NCBI GenBank assembly: GCA_964531095.1
Contig: CAZHED010000001.1
Span: forward strand, 62,001 to 126,000
Source: Palsa-1150 sp964531095
Lineage (GTDB): Bacteria; Myxococcota_A; Polyangia; Polyangiales; Polyangiaceae
DNA: 64,000 nt
Reading direction: 5' to 3'
The position numbers were made by a program, and so were the translations under genes. This document shows positions 33,341 to 43,044 of this stretch, piece after piece. Each line of letters starts with the position of its first letter. Position 1 is the stretch's first letter. Under the pieces are notes generated by a model that worked only from the letters and a program-made list of their open reading frames with translations, searched no databases and was not told where the DNA came from.

Positions 33341-35881
33341 TCAATGCCCAGCGCCGTCGCCTTTCGACGCGACGTCGCCCTTCTTCACCCCGGCGCTCTC
33401 CTGGCCACGCGTCCCGGCTTGCGCCTGGGGCGCCTGAGGCGCCGGGCTGATGGCCCCCTTCGGATGCTCGTCCAGAAAGGCAGCGACCCAAGCAAGCGGC
33501 GCGTTCCAGTTGATGGCTTCTTCGTTCGCCGACCACGCTTCGATGTTGTCGGCGAAGCATTTCATCGGCGCGCATCCCTTCAGTCCCGCGGCCTTGACAT
33601 ACGGGTCCTGGAGGCCCGAATTGGGGCCACCGGACAAGACCCCGGCGGGAGGGCTCGGAAACGCGCTGTTCGCTTGGTGCGCCCAGAAGCGGTGGTGCGG
33701 GTTCTCCAGCGGGCGGAAGCCATATCCGGTCACGTACGACTGATCCATGGGGTTGCGACCGAGGAGGTAGCTGAGCGCGTCTTCGACTCCGGTCAGGTAC
33801 TTGGGGTCTTTCGTGAAGTCGTATGCGAGCGCCATCACGATCGCGTTGTTCAGCACCGCCGAGTTCGACCCCCACGGGAACTCGCCCGCCGCGTCCGGCT
33901 TGAACCCGACGCGGTACCCCTGATCGCGGTCGATGCCCGAGTACCCGTCTGCCGCCTTCACGATCGAAGCTCGTGCCGCTCCGACTTCGCTCGGCGACAG
34001 ACCGTTCGGAACGACGGCGAGTGAAATTGTCCCGAGCGGCGCGACCTGCGGCCACGCCATCGCCGAGGCGCCGCCCTCGCCCGCCGGTACGACGTTTCGA
34101 TGCGGCGACTTCGCGAGAGCGTCCTTGTACAGGTCCTTCTTCGTCGTGATGTAGAGCTCGGACGCGGCCCAGTAGAACTCGTCCGACACGTCGCCGTCTC
34201 CGTACGGTCCGCCGCCGACGGAGTCGCTCTCTGCGGCCAACATCGCGGGATTGGCGGCCGCTGCGGCCCACGCCCGCTCCGCTGCCTTCAGGCATCGTGC
34301 CGAAAAGGGGACGTCGATCGTCTTCCAGATTCGCGCGCACTGGGCAGCCGTTGCCGCGAGATTGAGGGTGGCGGCCGTGCTCACGGGCCGGAGGAACCGG
34401 GCGATCGGGTCCTCGTTGGGGCGCGTCGCGAGCGCCGTCCACTCTTTGTCGTGGATCTTGTGGTGTGCCATCCCCGCGAGGGGTTTGCCCTCGGGGACTT
34501 GCATCTTCATCATGAAGTCGATCTCCCACCTCACTTCGTCGAGGAGATCGGGAACCCCGTTGTGGTTCTCCGGGATGCTCAGCTTGCCGTCGCCGAAGTC
34601 CGCCACAGACGTGCCGAGGTACTTCGCTCGCTCGTACTGGTTCATGAGCGTCCACGACGCGATGCCCCCGTTGACCACGTATTTGCCGTGGTCGCCGGCG
34701 TCATACCAACCGCCGCTCACGTCGAGGGAATAGTCGCAGTGCGCCTCAGGAGAGCAGGGCACGCTCTTGTCGCCGAGGTGCCCGGCAGGGTGCGTCCACT
34801 TGGGGTCTCCGGCGTAGGGCATCGTGATCGGGATGCCGCTCCGCATGTGATAAAAGAAGTGGAGCGCGTCGTACTTGAGCTTGTTGTAGACGTTCGCCCC
34901 GATGTCGAACGGGTGGCTGACGTCGCTCCCGGCGCGCAGCGTGTAGGCGGCGCCCGGCTTCGCGTACGACGAGAAGTCTGCCTGTTGCACGCGGTCGCCC
35001 GAGGCCGCATCCGGACCGTGCACGATCGTGTCGCCCGAGGCGACGACCTTCCCCGACTTGTCCAGTAGGTCCCACTTGATCGCGCTCGACGCATCGCTTT
35101 TGACGATGGCGACCTTCTCGATGCCCGGAAGGTAACCGACCTGGTTCACGAGAACGTTCGGAATCGGGGGTGGCGGTGTGTCGGGTCTGGGCGTGAACTG
35201 AGGATCTTCGATGACCACGTCGTCAATGCAAACATCGAACGGGACTTGCTTCGACGCGTTGTGCCCTCCCGCATGAAACGCGAGCTCCGCGGTCGCGTCG
35301 TCGGCCTCGTTCATCGCGAATTCCGATGTCACGATTTTCGGTTCGGCGCCGAGTTCCATCTGCTGCTGCCAATATGCCTTGTACGGCGGTCCGGACATTC
35401 CGATCTTGACGAGAACGGTCGTCGGCGCGGTCGATCCGATTTTGAATCGGATCGAGTACTTGTGTCCCTTTTCGATCGTCATTTCGCGGTGCCGAACCTG
35501 CACGTCCCACGGATTCGCCCCCGCGTTCGCGATGGTCAGGCAGTACGCGCCCCCTGTGGCGGACGTCTCGCCCTCGCCGGGTTTGCTGAAAGAGGCCATC
35601 CACGGCAGGCTTCTTCCGCCCTCGAACGTTGCATTCTTGATCAGGTTGTGAACGCTCGGCGCGATCGGCGTGCCCTGCAACAACTCGGCGACCCGCGAAC
35701 GCGTCAGAGGGGCGGCCGCTGCGCTCGCGGTGGGAACCGCCGGGGGCGGCGCGGTGGCAGGAGCCGGCGCCGCCGGCGCTGCGCTTGGCTGTCCGCCGCA
35801 GCTCGGCGCGGCGATGGCCGCGACGAAAGCGGCGGCGAGTCGCGGGAAGCTTCGTCGCTCGGTCTGCACAATCGCGATCAT
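33341..35881 (-). CDS. Lipid-anchored GH9 endoglucanase-type glycoside hydrolase
   Basis: 846 residues from ATG at 35881. Lipoprotein signal (FVAAIAAPSC), Ala/Pro linker, a CBM4/9-like jelly roll (about 80-235, NLIKNATFEGG...), a CelD-type Ig-like domain (about 240-330, VLVNQVGYLPG), then the GH9 (alpha/alpha)6 barrel. Catalytic residues: DAGD at 394-397 (base), HHRFW near 730 and an acid Glu near 788 in ANEEAINWNAPLAW. GH9 enzymes cut beta-1,4-glucans by inversion. A Lys/Gly-rich tail ends the protein. It is divergent from a GH42 gene, with an inverted repeat in the shared 130-base gap. Confidence 0.93.
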   Translation of the reverse strand: MIAIVQTERRSFPRLAAAFVAAIAAPSCGGQPSAAPAAPAPATAPPPAVPTASAAAAPLTRSRVAELLQGTPIAPSVHNLIKNATFEGGRSLPWMASFSKPGEGETSATGGAYCLTIANAGANPWDVQVRHREMTIEKGHKYSIRFKIGSTAPTTVLVKIGMSGPPYKAYWQQQMELGAEPKIVTSEFAMNEADDATAELAFHAGGHNASKQVPFDVCIDDVVIEDPQFTPRPDTPPPPIPNVLVNQVGYLPGIEKVAIVKSDASSAIKWDLLDKSGKVVASGDTIVHGPDAASGDRVQQADFSSYAKPGAAYTLRAGSDVSHPFDIGANVYNKLKYDALHFFYHMRSGIPITMPYAGDPKWTHPAGHLGDKSVPCSPEAHCDYSLDVSGGWYDAGDHGKYVVNGGIASWTLMNQYERAKYLGTSVADFGDGKLSIPENHNGVPDLLDEVRWEIDFMMKMQVPEGKPLAGMAHHKIHDKEWTALATRPNEDPIARFLRPVSTAATLNLAATAAQCARIWKTIDVPFSARCLKAAERAWAAAAANPAMLAAESDSVGGGPYGDGDVSDEFYWAASELYITTKKDLYKDALAKSPHRNVVPAGEGGASAMAWPQVAPLGTISLAVVPNGLSPSEVGAARASIVKAADGYSGIDRDQGYRVGFKPDAAGEFPWGSNSAVLNNAIVMALAYDFTKDPKYLTGVEDALSYLLGRNPMDQSYVTGYGFRPLENPHHRFWAHQANSAFPSPPAGVLSGGPNSGLQDPYVKAAGLKGCAPMKCFADNIEAWSANEEAINWNAPLAWVAAFLDEHPKGAISPAPQAPQAQAGTRGQESAGVKKGDVASKGDGAGH

Positions 35882-35990
35882 CCTTCGGCCCCTCTTGGTC
35901 GTGCTCGCCTTCGCTTGCGGCGCGGCCAGCGTACGCGCAAACGAGCCGTGAGGGAATGCCGCGCGGTCGAGCGCGAGCCCGCCGACGTGA

Positions 35991-36007
35991 TGTAGGATTG
36001 GCCTACA
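35991..36007 (+). promoter_or_regulatory. Inverted repeat before the GH42 gene
   Basis: TGTAGG (35991-35996) and CCTACA (36002-36007) are a perfect inverted repeat with a 5-base centre, ending four bases before the GH42 ATG. It lies in the divergent GH9-GH42 gap. It could be a repressor site or a small hairpin over the ribosome-binding region. Confidence 0.4.
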
Positions 36008-36011
36008 GCCG

Positions 36012-38069
36012 ATGAGCATCCGCCCAGCCTCGCCTCGCCCGCGGGTCGCCCGTCTCCTTTACGGAGGCGACTACAATCCAGAGCAATGGCCCGAGCGCGT
36101 GCGCGAAGAAGACGCGCGCTTGATGCGCGTCGCGAATTGGAACATCGCGACCCTGCCGGTCTTCGGTTGGGCCCACCTGAATCCCTCGGAGAGCGTCTAC
36201 ACGTTCGCATGGCTCGACCGGGTCGTCGAGCACCTGACCGGAGCCGGAGTGGATCTTTGCCTCGCGACCGCCACCGCGTCGACGCCCGCGTGGGTCGACC
36301 AGCAATATCCCGACGTCCTCACGGTCGACGAGCAGGGTCGCAAACGGCCGCACGGCAATCGCCATGCGTTCTGTCCCAACTCGCCGTCGTATCGCCGGCT
36401 CGCCGGCTCGCTCGTTCGCGAGATCGCAACGCGTTATGGCAATCATCCGGGCCTTCGTCTCTGGCACGTCAACAACGAATACGGCGGCTCTTGGCCGAAC
36501 TACTGCTATTGCGAACGGTGCGCGCAGGGGTTCCGGTCGTATCTCGAGCGGCGCTACGGAAGCCTCTCTCGGCTCAACGAGGCTTGGTCGACGGCGTTTT
36601 GGGGGCACACCTACTCGAGCTTCAGTCAGATCGATCCACCCTTTTCCCACGGGGAGGGGAGCATTCAAATGCTCAAGATCGACTGGCGGCGATTCCAATC
36701 ATCGAGCTATTTGTCGTGTTTCGAGCACGAGGCGGCCATCTTGCGCCAGATCACCCCTGGCGTTCCGGTGACGACCAACCTCATGGGCGCCTTCCAGGCG
36801 CTCGACTACCGCCAATGGGCGAAGTCCGTGGACGTGGTCTCGTGGGACAGCTATCCGATGAGCGACACGCCATTCGCGGAGGTTGCGTTCAGCCACGCCC
36901 TCATGCGTGGGCTGCGCGACGGAGAGCCGTTTCTTTTGATGGAGCAGTCGCCGTCGCACCAGAACTGGGCGCCCTATTGCCGTCTGAAGCCGCCGGGGCA
37001 ACTGCGCCTCCAGTCGTATCAGGCCATCGCGCACGGCGCGGAGTCGGTGATGTATTTCCAGTGGCGGAAGTCACGCGGAGGGATCGAGAAACTGCATGGC
37101 GCGGTCGTCGAGCACCACGGTCGAACGGACGCCCGGGTCTTTCGCGAGGTCGCCGCCCTCGGTAAGGAGCTCGCCTCGCTCGGCGACGAGACCCTCGGTG
37201 GCCGAATCCCCTCTCGCGTCGCTGTCGTCTTCGACTGGGAGTGCTGGTGGGCGCTGAACGCTTCGAGCGGGCCGAGCCGCGATCTCGACTACCACCGCGA
37301 GGTCACGAACGCCTACGCCGCGCTCCACTCCGGGGGGATCCAGACCGACGTCGTCGGGCCCGAGGCGGATCTGGCACGGTACGACGTGATCGTCGCGCCT
37401 CTTGCTTATCTCATGCGCGCGGATCAGGCTGCGCGCATCGCCGATCGAACGCGGGCCGGGGCTACGCTCGTGGCCACGTTCTTCAGCGCCGTCGTCGACG
37501 ACAACGATCGGATTCACGAGGGCGGCGCGCCCGGCCCCCTGCGAGACGTGCTCGGCATGACGGTCGAAGAGCTCGACGCACTCCCCGAGGGCGCGCGCCA
37601 AGCGTTGCGGTTCGATCACCCATTCGGCGAGCTTGCAGCCGACGCGGACTATCCCGCGTCGCTCTTGTGCGAGAGGGTCTGGCTGCACGGAGCCAAGCCC
37701 CTCGCCCGATATGCCCACGATTTCTACGCGGGGCAGCCCGCCGTCACGGTCAACACCCATGGCGAGGGAAAGGCGTACTACGTGGCTACTCGGCTCGAGC
37801 GAAACGCGTGGAGCTCCCTTTTGCGCGCCATCTGCGCCGAGCGCGGGATCGCCTCGCCGCTCGACCGGGGCGCGCCCCCGCCCGATGGGGTCGAAGTGAC
37901 GGTTCGCGTGTCGCCCGGCGGCAAGGAGCTCCTCTATCTACTGAACCACGGTTTGGTTCCAAGAAGCGTGGCGATTGGCCCGGGCGGGCGCATCGATCGG
38001 TTGACGGGCAATCGCGTTACCGACGTGGCGAGGCTCGAGCCGGGCGATGTCCTGGTGCTCGAGGCATAG
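36012..38069 (+). CDS. GH42 beta-galactosidase
   Basis: 685 residues. YGGDYNPEQW at the start is the GH42 signature. Acid/base Glu156 is in WHVNNEYGG and nucleophile Glu311 in LLMEQSPSHQNW. Cys121, Cys165, Cys167 and Cys170 match the four-Cys zinc cluster of thermophilic GH42 enzymes. The TIM barrel is followed by the trimerisation domain (RVAVVFDWECWWAL...) and a small C-terminal beta domain. No signal peptide: cytosolic. It retains beta-D-galactoside or related oligosaccharide cleavage. Divergent from the surface GH9 protein, it may act on imported products, which is inference. Confidence 0.95.
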   Translation: MSIRPASPRPRVARLLYGGDYNPEQWPERVREEDARLMRVANWNIATLPVFGWAHLNPSESVYTFAWLDRVVEHLTGAGVDLCLATATASTPAWVDQQYPDVLTVDEQGRKRPHGNRHAFCPNSPSYRRLAGSLVREIATRYGNHPGLRLWHVNNEYGGSWPNYCYCERCAQGFRSYLERRYGSLSRLNEAWSTAFWGHTYSSFSQIDPPFSHGEGSIQMLKIDWRRFQSSSYLSCFEHEAAILRQITPGVPVTTNLMGAFQALDYRQWAKSVDVVSWDSYPMSDTPFAEVAFSHALMRGLRDGEPFLLMEQSPSHQNWAPYCRLKPPGQLRLQSYQAIAHGAESVMYFQWRKSRGGIEKLHGAVVEHHGRTDARVFREVAALGKELASLGDETLGGRIPSRVAVVFDWECWWALNASSGPSRDLDYHREVTNAYAALHSGGIQTDVVGPEADLARYDVIVAPLAYLMRADQAARIADRTRAGATLVATFFSAVVDDNDRIHEGGAPGPLRDVLGMTVEELDALPEGARQALRFDHPFGELAADADYPASLLCERVWLHGAKPLARYAHDFYAGQPAVTVNTHGEGKAYYVATRLERNAWSSLLRAICAERGIASPLDRGAPPPDGVEVTVRVSPGGKELLYLLNHGLVPRSVAIGPGGRIDRLTGNRVTDVARLEPGDVLVLEA

Positions 38070-38177
38070 GCGAAAGCGAAGCCTCGCGGGCGAGGGCCTC
38101 GTCGCCGCTCTTCAGGGCGAGCTCGGCGGGGTCCCATCGCCGCGGCGCGAACCAGGGCCAAACGTGACAATTGCGCG

Positions 38178-39101
38178 TCACCGCCCGCCCGCCCGCTCGC
38201 GCTTCAAGAGCTCGACGTTCTGCTCGAGCCCCGGAAGCGCCGGGTTCGAGCGCCGGGCGGCTCCGTAACTCGCCTCCGCATCGTCGAGCGCGCCGAGCAG
38301 TTGCTGCATTGCGCCCAAGCTCGCGTAAGCTTCGCCCAGGTCGGGAAAATCGCGAGTCGATCGCTCGTACGCGATGCGGGCTTCTGCGAAGCGGCCCTGA
38401 CGCCTGCGCTCGTTGCCGACGTCGTACTCGACGACGCCTCGAACCTCCGCCATCGAGAGCCCGCGGCCGTACGCCCGCCCGCTTCCGGCTGGAATCGGGA
38501 AGCGTTCATCGTACCAGCTGTCCGGCATCTCTTCGCCCTTTCGCAAGAGCTCCACGTTTCGAGCCATCGTCCCCTCGCGTATTCGTACGAAGAAGTGCCC
38601 CGGACGTAGAACGCCCTCGACTTGCCAGTCGAGCATTTCGCCGACCGCAAGGTACATCGTGCCGAGACCGACGCAGTTGCCCCGTCGGCCTTTGAGGACC
38701 GAAGGCAAGAGAACGAAGTCCAGGCTCGTGTCTTCTACCTCTCGCACGAATCCGAGCGCGCCGAAGACGACCCCGTTCAGCACCGCGATCGGCGACGCGC
38801 TCGCGTCGCGGGAGCGAGCCTCACCCAGCGCCTCCCGAACGAGCGCGGCAATGTGCGCCAGCTCGGCCTCGGCCTGCTGCGTGTCTTCGTCGCGGCGTTC
38901 GTGGACGCTCCCGGCAAGCGCCAGCAAAGACCGCGCGGCGGGTGCTCGCGACATCGGGTCGGGGCCCCGGCAATCGGAGAGAGACAAGCTCGCAAGAACG
39001 CCGAGCACCGCCAAGGCGCCCTTCCGTCGCGTGGCACGCGATGGAGGGTGAGCGCTTCGCGAGCCGGTTGCCACGCGCACGAAAAGACCGGCGCGCATCA
39101 C
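38178..39101 (-). CDS. Lipoprotein with SirB1/transglutaminase-like domain and TPR
   Basis: 307 residues. Starts at GTG (39101) or the ATG one codon on; both overlap the upstream stop. Signal with lipobox-like SLSDC (Cys about 44). The middle is a SirB1-type transglutaminase-like fold: FVLLPSVLKGRRGNCVGLGTMYL has the Cys and GVLRPGHFFVRIR the His. The C-terminal third has two TPR-like helices (RRQGRFAEARIAYERSTRDFPDLGEAY). Catalysis is not proven for SirB1 proteins. It is the last gene of the long O-acetylation block. Confidence 0.75.
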   Translation of the reverse strand: MMRAGLFVRVATGSRSAHPPSRATRRKGALAVLGVLASLSLSDCRGPDPMSRAPAARSLLALAGSVHERRDEDTQQAEAELAHIAALVREALGEARSRDASASPIAVLNGVVFGALGFVREVEDTSLDFVLLPSVLKGRRGNCVGLGTMYLAVGEMLDWQVEGVLRPGHFFVRIREGTMARNVELLRKGEEMPDSWYDERFPIPAGSGRAYGRGLSMAEVRGVVEYDVGNERRRQGRFAEARIAYERSTRDFPDLGEAYASLGAMQQLLGALDDAEASYGAARRSNPALPGLEQNVELLKRERAGGR

Positions 39102-41224
39102 TTCTTCTCGAGCGGCGTCCAGTCATCCCAGTAGTTGTAGAGGTCTCGCGCGGTCATGATCCAGACGACGAGCTTCTTGGCAGCAAGGGCGTCCTTGCCC
39201 CGGCGAAGAAGCTTTTCACGGACGTTGGGTCCTCCGCCGTAGCTCATGACGAGATCGACCGGCACCGACAGATTCTTGGCGATGTGGGCCGAGACGCCGG
39301 AGTGTTCGGCGTCGGTGAGCTCGTAGACGCCCGTGAAACTGTCCCCCAGGACGACGATGGGACTGTCGGGGTCGTCGTCATACGGCGTCCCGCTCGAAGT
39401 GAACACCTGGTGTGCCACGAGCCTTTCCGGTTGGTAGGGCTTCTTTGCCGCGTCGGGCAGCCGTGAATACAGATCGCCGAATCGTGTGACCGACGTCTCC
39501 CGGCTCGTGAACTCGGTCCCCGTTCCGCCTCGAAGCTCGTGGTACCAGGGGTACTTCATGACGCGCGCGCTGATGATGTCGGCGGCCAGCCGTAACCCCA
39601 GGTCACTCCAGTGCGTGTCCTGATGTTGATAGAGCGCCTCTTGCTCCCCGGCGCCAGCGGCGCGCGCCGCCAAGAACGGAGGGAGTAGGTCGACGACCTC
39701 GACGCCGGCCTCCGAGAGGCTCAGCAGGAACTTACGAAAGAACGGGTTTATGACCTGCCCGGCCAGCGCCTTGTACCGGGCGTCGAACTCATCGGGAAAA
39801 ATCTCTTCCTTCGTCGGGACCGGAACGAACAAGAAGTCGACGTCGTGCGACTCCAGCTCCTTCTTGAACTCGAGGATGATCGGCAAAGGATTCTTCCCGG
39901 CGCGCTGCTTCTCGAGGTCGCCGCCCGCCACGAAGTCGAGACCGTTGCGATAGAACAGAAATCCGTCCGCGCCCGCGAATGCCTTGATTTGCGCCGGGGT
40001 CGATCGCAGTCGAGAGCGAATCGACTCGTGCAGGGGTGCGACTCGCTCGACCCACTTCGTCCAGGAGCCCGCGCCGCGGTCTGCCAGCTCGCGCGTCACC
40101 GTCTCCACGGTTGTCTGGACCTGAGGCGTCGGATGGCTCTTCGCCAGATGAAAGGCGCCGTGCGCCGCGGATGGATTCGGACCCCGCCCGTCGGTCGATG
40201 CGCCGCACGGGCCGCCGCCGCAGTCGCCCGGCCTGACGAGAAAGACCTCGTAGGTCGCTCGCCCCTGTGGCTTGCCGCGCAGCACGATCGCCGGCGCTGG
40301 GAAGACGCGGCCTCCGAGCTCTCGCTTGATGTCGCCTTCGGTCCGCGCGTCGGGCCACTCGGCTCCCGGCGCCACGAGGTCCGTGTTGAACGACGGGTAC
40401 CAGTACGACGAGAGCTGGTTCGCCCAGGCCTTGATCTCGCCGGGGGCGAGCGCCCGATCCATGTAATCGTGTCGCAGGACGTCGATCGCGGCCGCGGCGG
40501 CGGCGCTGATATCGGTTCGCACGCGGCCGTATATTTCGGGGTATCCGTCCCCATCTTGATCCGGCAAATCACGAAATGCCTTGAACCATGGGACGAATTC
40601 GATCTTCACCCACAGCTCGGCCTGGCCGGCTGGCCCTTGCGCATGAACGAACATCTCCGTGAGGCTCTGCGTGGTCGCTTCCGGTGCATGGGGCAACCCC
40701 CAGCTCTCCGCGCGCACGGCCCGCCCGACCTCTTCGAGCCCTTCCGCCCCCGCTGCGCCCCGAGAGTGAAGGAACTCGACCGCCGGTGCGAAAGCGACCG
40801 GGTGGGATCGCTCGCTGTCGGTGAGCGCGGTGCGTTTCACGTCGCCCGTGAGCGTGGTCTTCTCGACGAGGCCTTGGAACGGCTTCGACGTGTCCGGCGC
40901 GGATGTCGACGGCGGCAGAGCGGGAGCCTCGGGAGGCAGGTCGGCAATCATGAAATTCGCGTGATAAGCGGCATAGTCCAGCGCGGCCCGGGTCGGTCGG
41001 TCGACCTCGCGCACCAATGCTCCCGAGCGCGTCCGGTCGTAGGTTTCGTTCAGTGTGTGGACCTCCGCATGCTCCGCCGGAACGCGTACGCCGCTGACGG
41101 GCCACGGGAATCGGGCCGGCCCTGCCTGACACGCGGCGAAAAACCAGCCGGCGGAAAAGAGGAGCGTCTTGCCGACTCTCCCTTCCGTCCGTCGCAGTCG
41201 TCTCGAGCGCTCAAACCGGGGCAT
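39098..41224 (-). CDS. AlgX/AlgJ-like SGNH lipoprotein, probable glycan O-acetyltransferase
   Basis: 708 residues. Lipoprotein-like signal (LLFSAGWFFAAC). After an N-terminal region of about 330 residues of unknown fold comes an AlgX/AlgJ SGNH domain: GADGFLFYRNGLDFV, catalytic Asp536/His538 in QDTHWSDLG and nucleophile Ser629 in VVLGDSFTGVY. In alginate and similar systems, AlgX/AlgJ take acetyl groups from the MBOAT protein and place them on the polymer in the periplasm. The N-terminal extension makes it about 250 residues longer than AlgJ. It overlaps the GT2 gene by 14 bases. Confidence 0.8.
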   Translation of the reverse strand: MPRFERSRRLRRTEGRVGKTLLFSAGWFFAACQAGPARFPWPVSGVRVPAEHAEVHTLNETYDRTRSGALVREVDRPTRAALDYAAYHANFMIADLPPEAPALPPSTSAPDTSKPFQGLVEKTTLTGDVKRTALTDSERSHPVAFAPAVEFLHSRGAAGAEGLEEVGRAVRAESWGLPHAPEATTQSLTEMFVHAQGPAGQAELWVKIEFVPWFKAFRDLPDQDGDGYPEIYGRVRTDISAAAAAAIDVLRHDYMDRALAPGEIKAWANQLSSYWYPSFNTDLVAPGAEWPDARTEGDIKRELGGRVFPAPAIVLRGKPQGRATYEVFLVRPGDCGGGPCGASTDGRGPNPSAAHGAFHLAKSHPTPQVQTTVETVTRELADRGAGSWTKWVERVAPLHESIRSRLRSTPAQIKAFAGADGFLFYRNGLDFVAGGDLEKQRAGKNPLPIILEFKKELESHDVDFLFVPVPTKEEIFPDEFDARYKALAGQVINPFFRKFLLSLSEAGVEVVDLLPPFLAARAAGAGEQEALYQHQDTHWSDLGLRLAADIISARVMKYPWYHELRGGTGTEFTSRETSVTRFGDLYSRLPDAAKKPYQPERLVAHQVFTSSGTPYDDDPDSPIVVLGDSFTGVYELTDAEHSGVSAHIAKNLSVPVDLVMSYGGGPNVREKLLRRGKDALAAKKLVVWIMTARDLYNYWDDWTPLEKK

Positions 41225-41930
41225 ATCGACCCCTCCTATAGTTCCACATGACGCGAAGCACCCTGAGCCCGTACGAAAGCGGACGCAAATGCGAGACTTC
41301 GTCCCCGTAGTGTGTGGGGATTCCGGCCTCTGCGATCGACAGCCCGTGAGCGCGCGCAGAAGCGATGACCTCCAGATCGAAATCGAAGCTGTCGGAAAAT
41401 TGGCGAAAAGGCAGGGCCAAGGCGCGCCGGCCGTAAAGAAGATATCCGCTGTGATAGTCGGTCATTCCGAGGTCGAGCGTGTAGTTCTCGATGCGATTCA
41501 AGACGGCGTTCGCCAGATATTTGTAGAGCGGCATTCCCCCGGAGAGCGCCGTGCCGGATGCAATGCGCGAGCCCTGGAGCAGATCGACTCTCCGCGCTGT
41601 CATTTCCGCCAAGAGGCCGGGCAAGACCTCGGGGCTATACTGGCCGTCGGAGTGAATGCACGCCACAATCTCCGCTTCTCGAGAGAGCGCGCGCTCGAGG
41701 CCGTCTTTCATCGCGGCGCCGTATCCGCCGTTGCGGCTTCGGTCGATGACATCGATCGGACACGAGACGGCGCCGAGTCCCGCCACCTCCGCGAGCGTAC
41801 AGTCGGTGCTCCCGTCGTTGACGACGACGATTCGCTCGAGCCCCGGCAGCGTCGTCGCGCAGACCCGTTCGATGACCGAGCGGATGTGCCGCGCGGCGTT
41901 GTACGCGGGGACGACGACGAACAGCCTCAT
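41211..41930 (-). CDS. GT2 family glycosyltransferase
   Basis: 239 residues from ATG at 41930. MRLFVVVPAYNAARHI, VVNDGSTDCTL and IHSDGQYSP are the GT-A motifs, the last taking the place of the metal-binding DxD. No membrane helices, so it is a DPMS-like catalytic domain without anchor. It ends in a basic RRGRYAPV tail. It overlaps the ArnA-like gene by four bases at its start and the AlgX-like gene by 14 at its end. With the ArnA-like enzyme it could put a decarboxylated or dehydrogenated sugar onto polyprenyl phosphate. Confidence 0.83.
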   Translation of the reverse strand: MRLFVVVPAYNAARHIRSVIERVCATTLPGLERIVVVNDGSTDCTLAEVAGLGAVSCPIDVIDRSRNGGYGAAMKDGLERALSREAEIVACIHSDGQYSPEVLPGLLAEMTARRVDLLQGSRIASGTALSGGMPLYKYLANAVLNRIENYTLDLGMTDYHSGYLLYGRRALALPFRQFSDSFDFDLEVIASARAHGLSIAEAGIPTHYGDEVSHLRPLSYGLRVLRVMWNYRRGRYAPV

Positions 41931-43039
41931 CGGTCGCCCAACCCGCCGACACGGGCGCCGGGCGAATTTACGATGTGGGCATACCGGACGACGTAGTCGT
42001 CGACGATCGCCGGGAGCATCTCTGCCATGGTCGTGCGGGGATGCCAGTCGAGAAGGGAACAGGCTTTGCGGATATCGGGAATCCGCTCGGGGGTGTCGTC
42101 GTAGCCTGCGCCGTACAGCTCCGCGGCGGTGACATCTCGGAAGCGCGCGGACGGCGCGCCTGGCACTCGAAACGCAAAGACGCGCGCAAGCTGCTCGCCG
42201 AGCTCTCGAATCGAGACGTCGTTGGCGGGATTGCCCACGTTGATGATTTCTCGACGGCACGCGGCCGGACGCTCGAGTACCCGGACGATGGCGTCGACGA
42301 AGTCTTCGACGGAGATGAACGACCTGCGGTGGCTGCCGCCCCCCACCAGGCAGAGCTCCTCGCCGCGCAAGAGCGCGTTCATGAACGAGGCCAGAACGCG
42401 CGGGACGCCGTCGCCGTCGACCCCCGGCAGGAAGTCCATGCGCGCGCCGATGACGTTGAAAGGTCGGATGATGGTGAAATCGAGATCGCCGTGGCGCCCG
42501 TGCGCCCAGATGACCCGCTCGAGGAGTTGCTTGGCGCACGCGTACGTCCACCGCTCTCGATCCACCGGACCCAAGAAGAACCCCGTGTGGTCTTCGCTCA
42601 TTTCGGTCATGGGCTTGGCTTCGGAGTCCAGCGCGGTGCGGCCGTACACTTCGCACGTGGAGAAATGGACGAGGCGCCTTCCTCGGGCGGCGCAAGCTCT
42701 GACGAGTGGGACCAGGTCCGTGTAGCTCGCGTCGATGACGTCGAGCGGCCTCGTCGTATAGAGCGCCGGGTTGCACAGGGCAGTCAGCGAGAGAACCACG
42801 TCGCAGCGTTCGACCGTCTCGGCGATGGCCTTCGGGTCCTCGACACGCATCGCGCGCCGCCGTACGCGCGGATCGAACGTCTCGAGCTTGCCGAACTGGA
42901 TGTCGACGGCGTCGATCTCGCAACGCGTGCGCTCGAGCAAGGCCGGCACGAGATGCGAGCCGAGAAAGCCGCCGGCCCCGAGGACCCCGATCCGTCGCCA
43001 GTCGGGCTGCTTGGGAGAAAGATCAACGGTACCCGGCAT
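41927..43039 (-). CDS. ArnA-dehydrogenase-like UDP-glucuronate decarboxylase family protein
   Basis: 370 residues from ATG at 43039. It resembles the C-terminal half of E. coli ArnA along its whole length: GVLGAGGFLGSHLVPALL (NAD loop), CDVVLSLTALCNPALYTTRPLDV, VHFSTCEVYGR, GPVDRERWTYACAKQLLERVIWAHG (YxxxK) and EIINVGNPANDVSIRELGE. ArnA's active-site Ser of STSEVYG is Cys here (STCEVYG) and the Glu is kept. No formyltransferase half is present. Reaction inferred: oxidation and perhaps decarboxylation of UDP-glucuronate or a close sugar. Its 4-base overlap with the GT2 gene suggests consecutive steps. Confidence 0.8.
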   Translation of the reverse strand: MPGTVDLSPKQPDWRRIGVLGAGGFLGSHLVPALLERTRCEIDAVDIQFGKLETFDPRVRRRAMRVEDPKAIAETVERCDVVLSLTALCNPALYTTRPLDVIDASYTDLVPLVRACAARGRRLVHFSTCEVYGRTALDSEAKPMTEMSEDHTGFFLGPVDRERWTYACAKQLLERVIWAHGRHGDLDFTIIRPFNVIGARMDFLPGVDGDGVPRVLASFMNALLRGEELCLVGGGSHRRSFISVEDFVDAIVRVLERPAACRREIINVGNPANDVSIRELGEQLARVFAFRVPGAPSARFRDVTAAELYGAGYDDTPERIPDIRKACSLLDWHPRTTMAEMLPAIVDDYVVRYAHIVNSPGARVGGLGDR

Positions 43040-43044
43040 GGCGG

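Noticed and set aside
38081..38096. Small hairpin between convergent GH42 and SirB1 genes
   Set aside because: Only a 5-bp stem; not distinct from background in GC-rich DNA.
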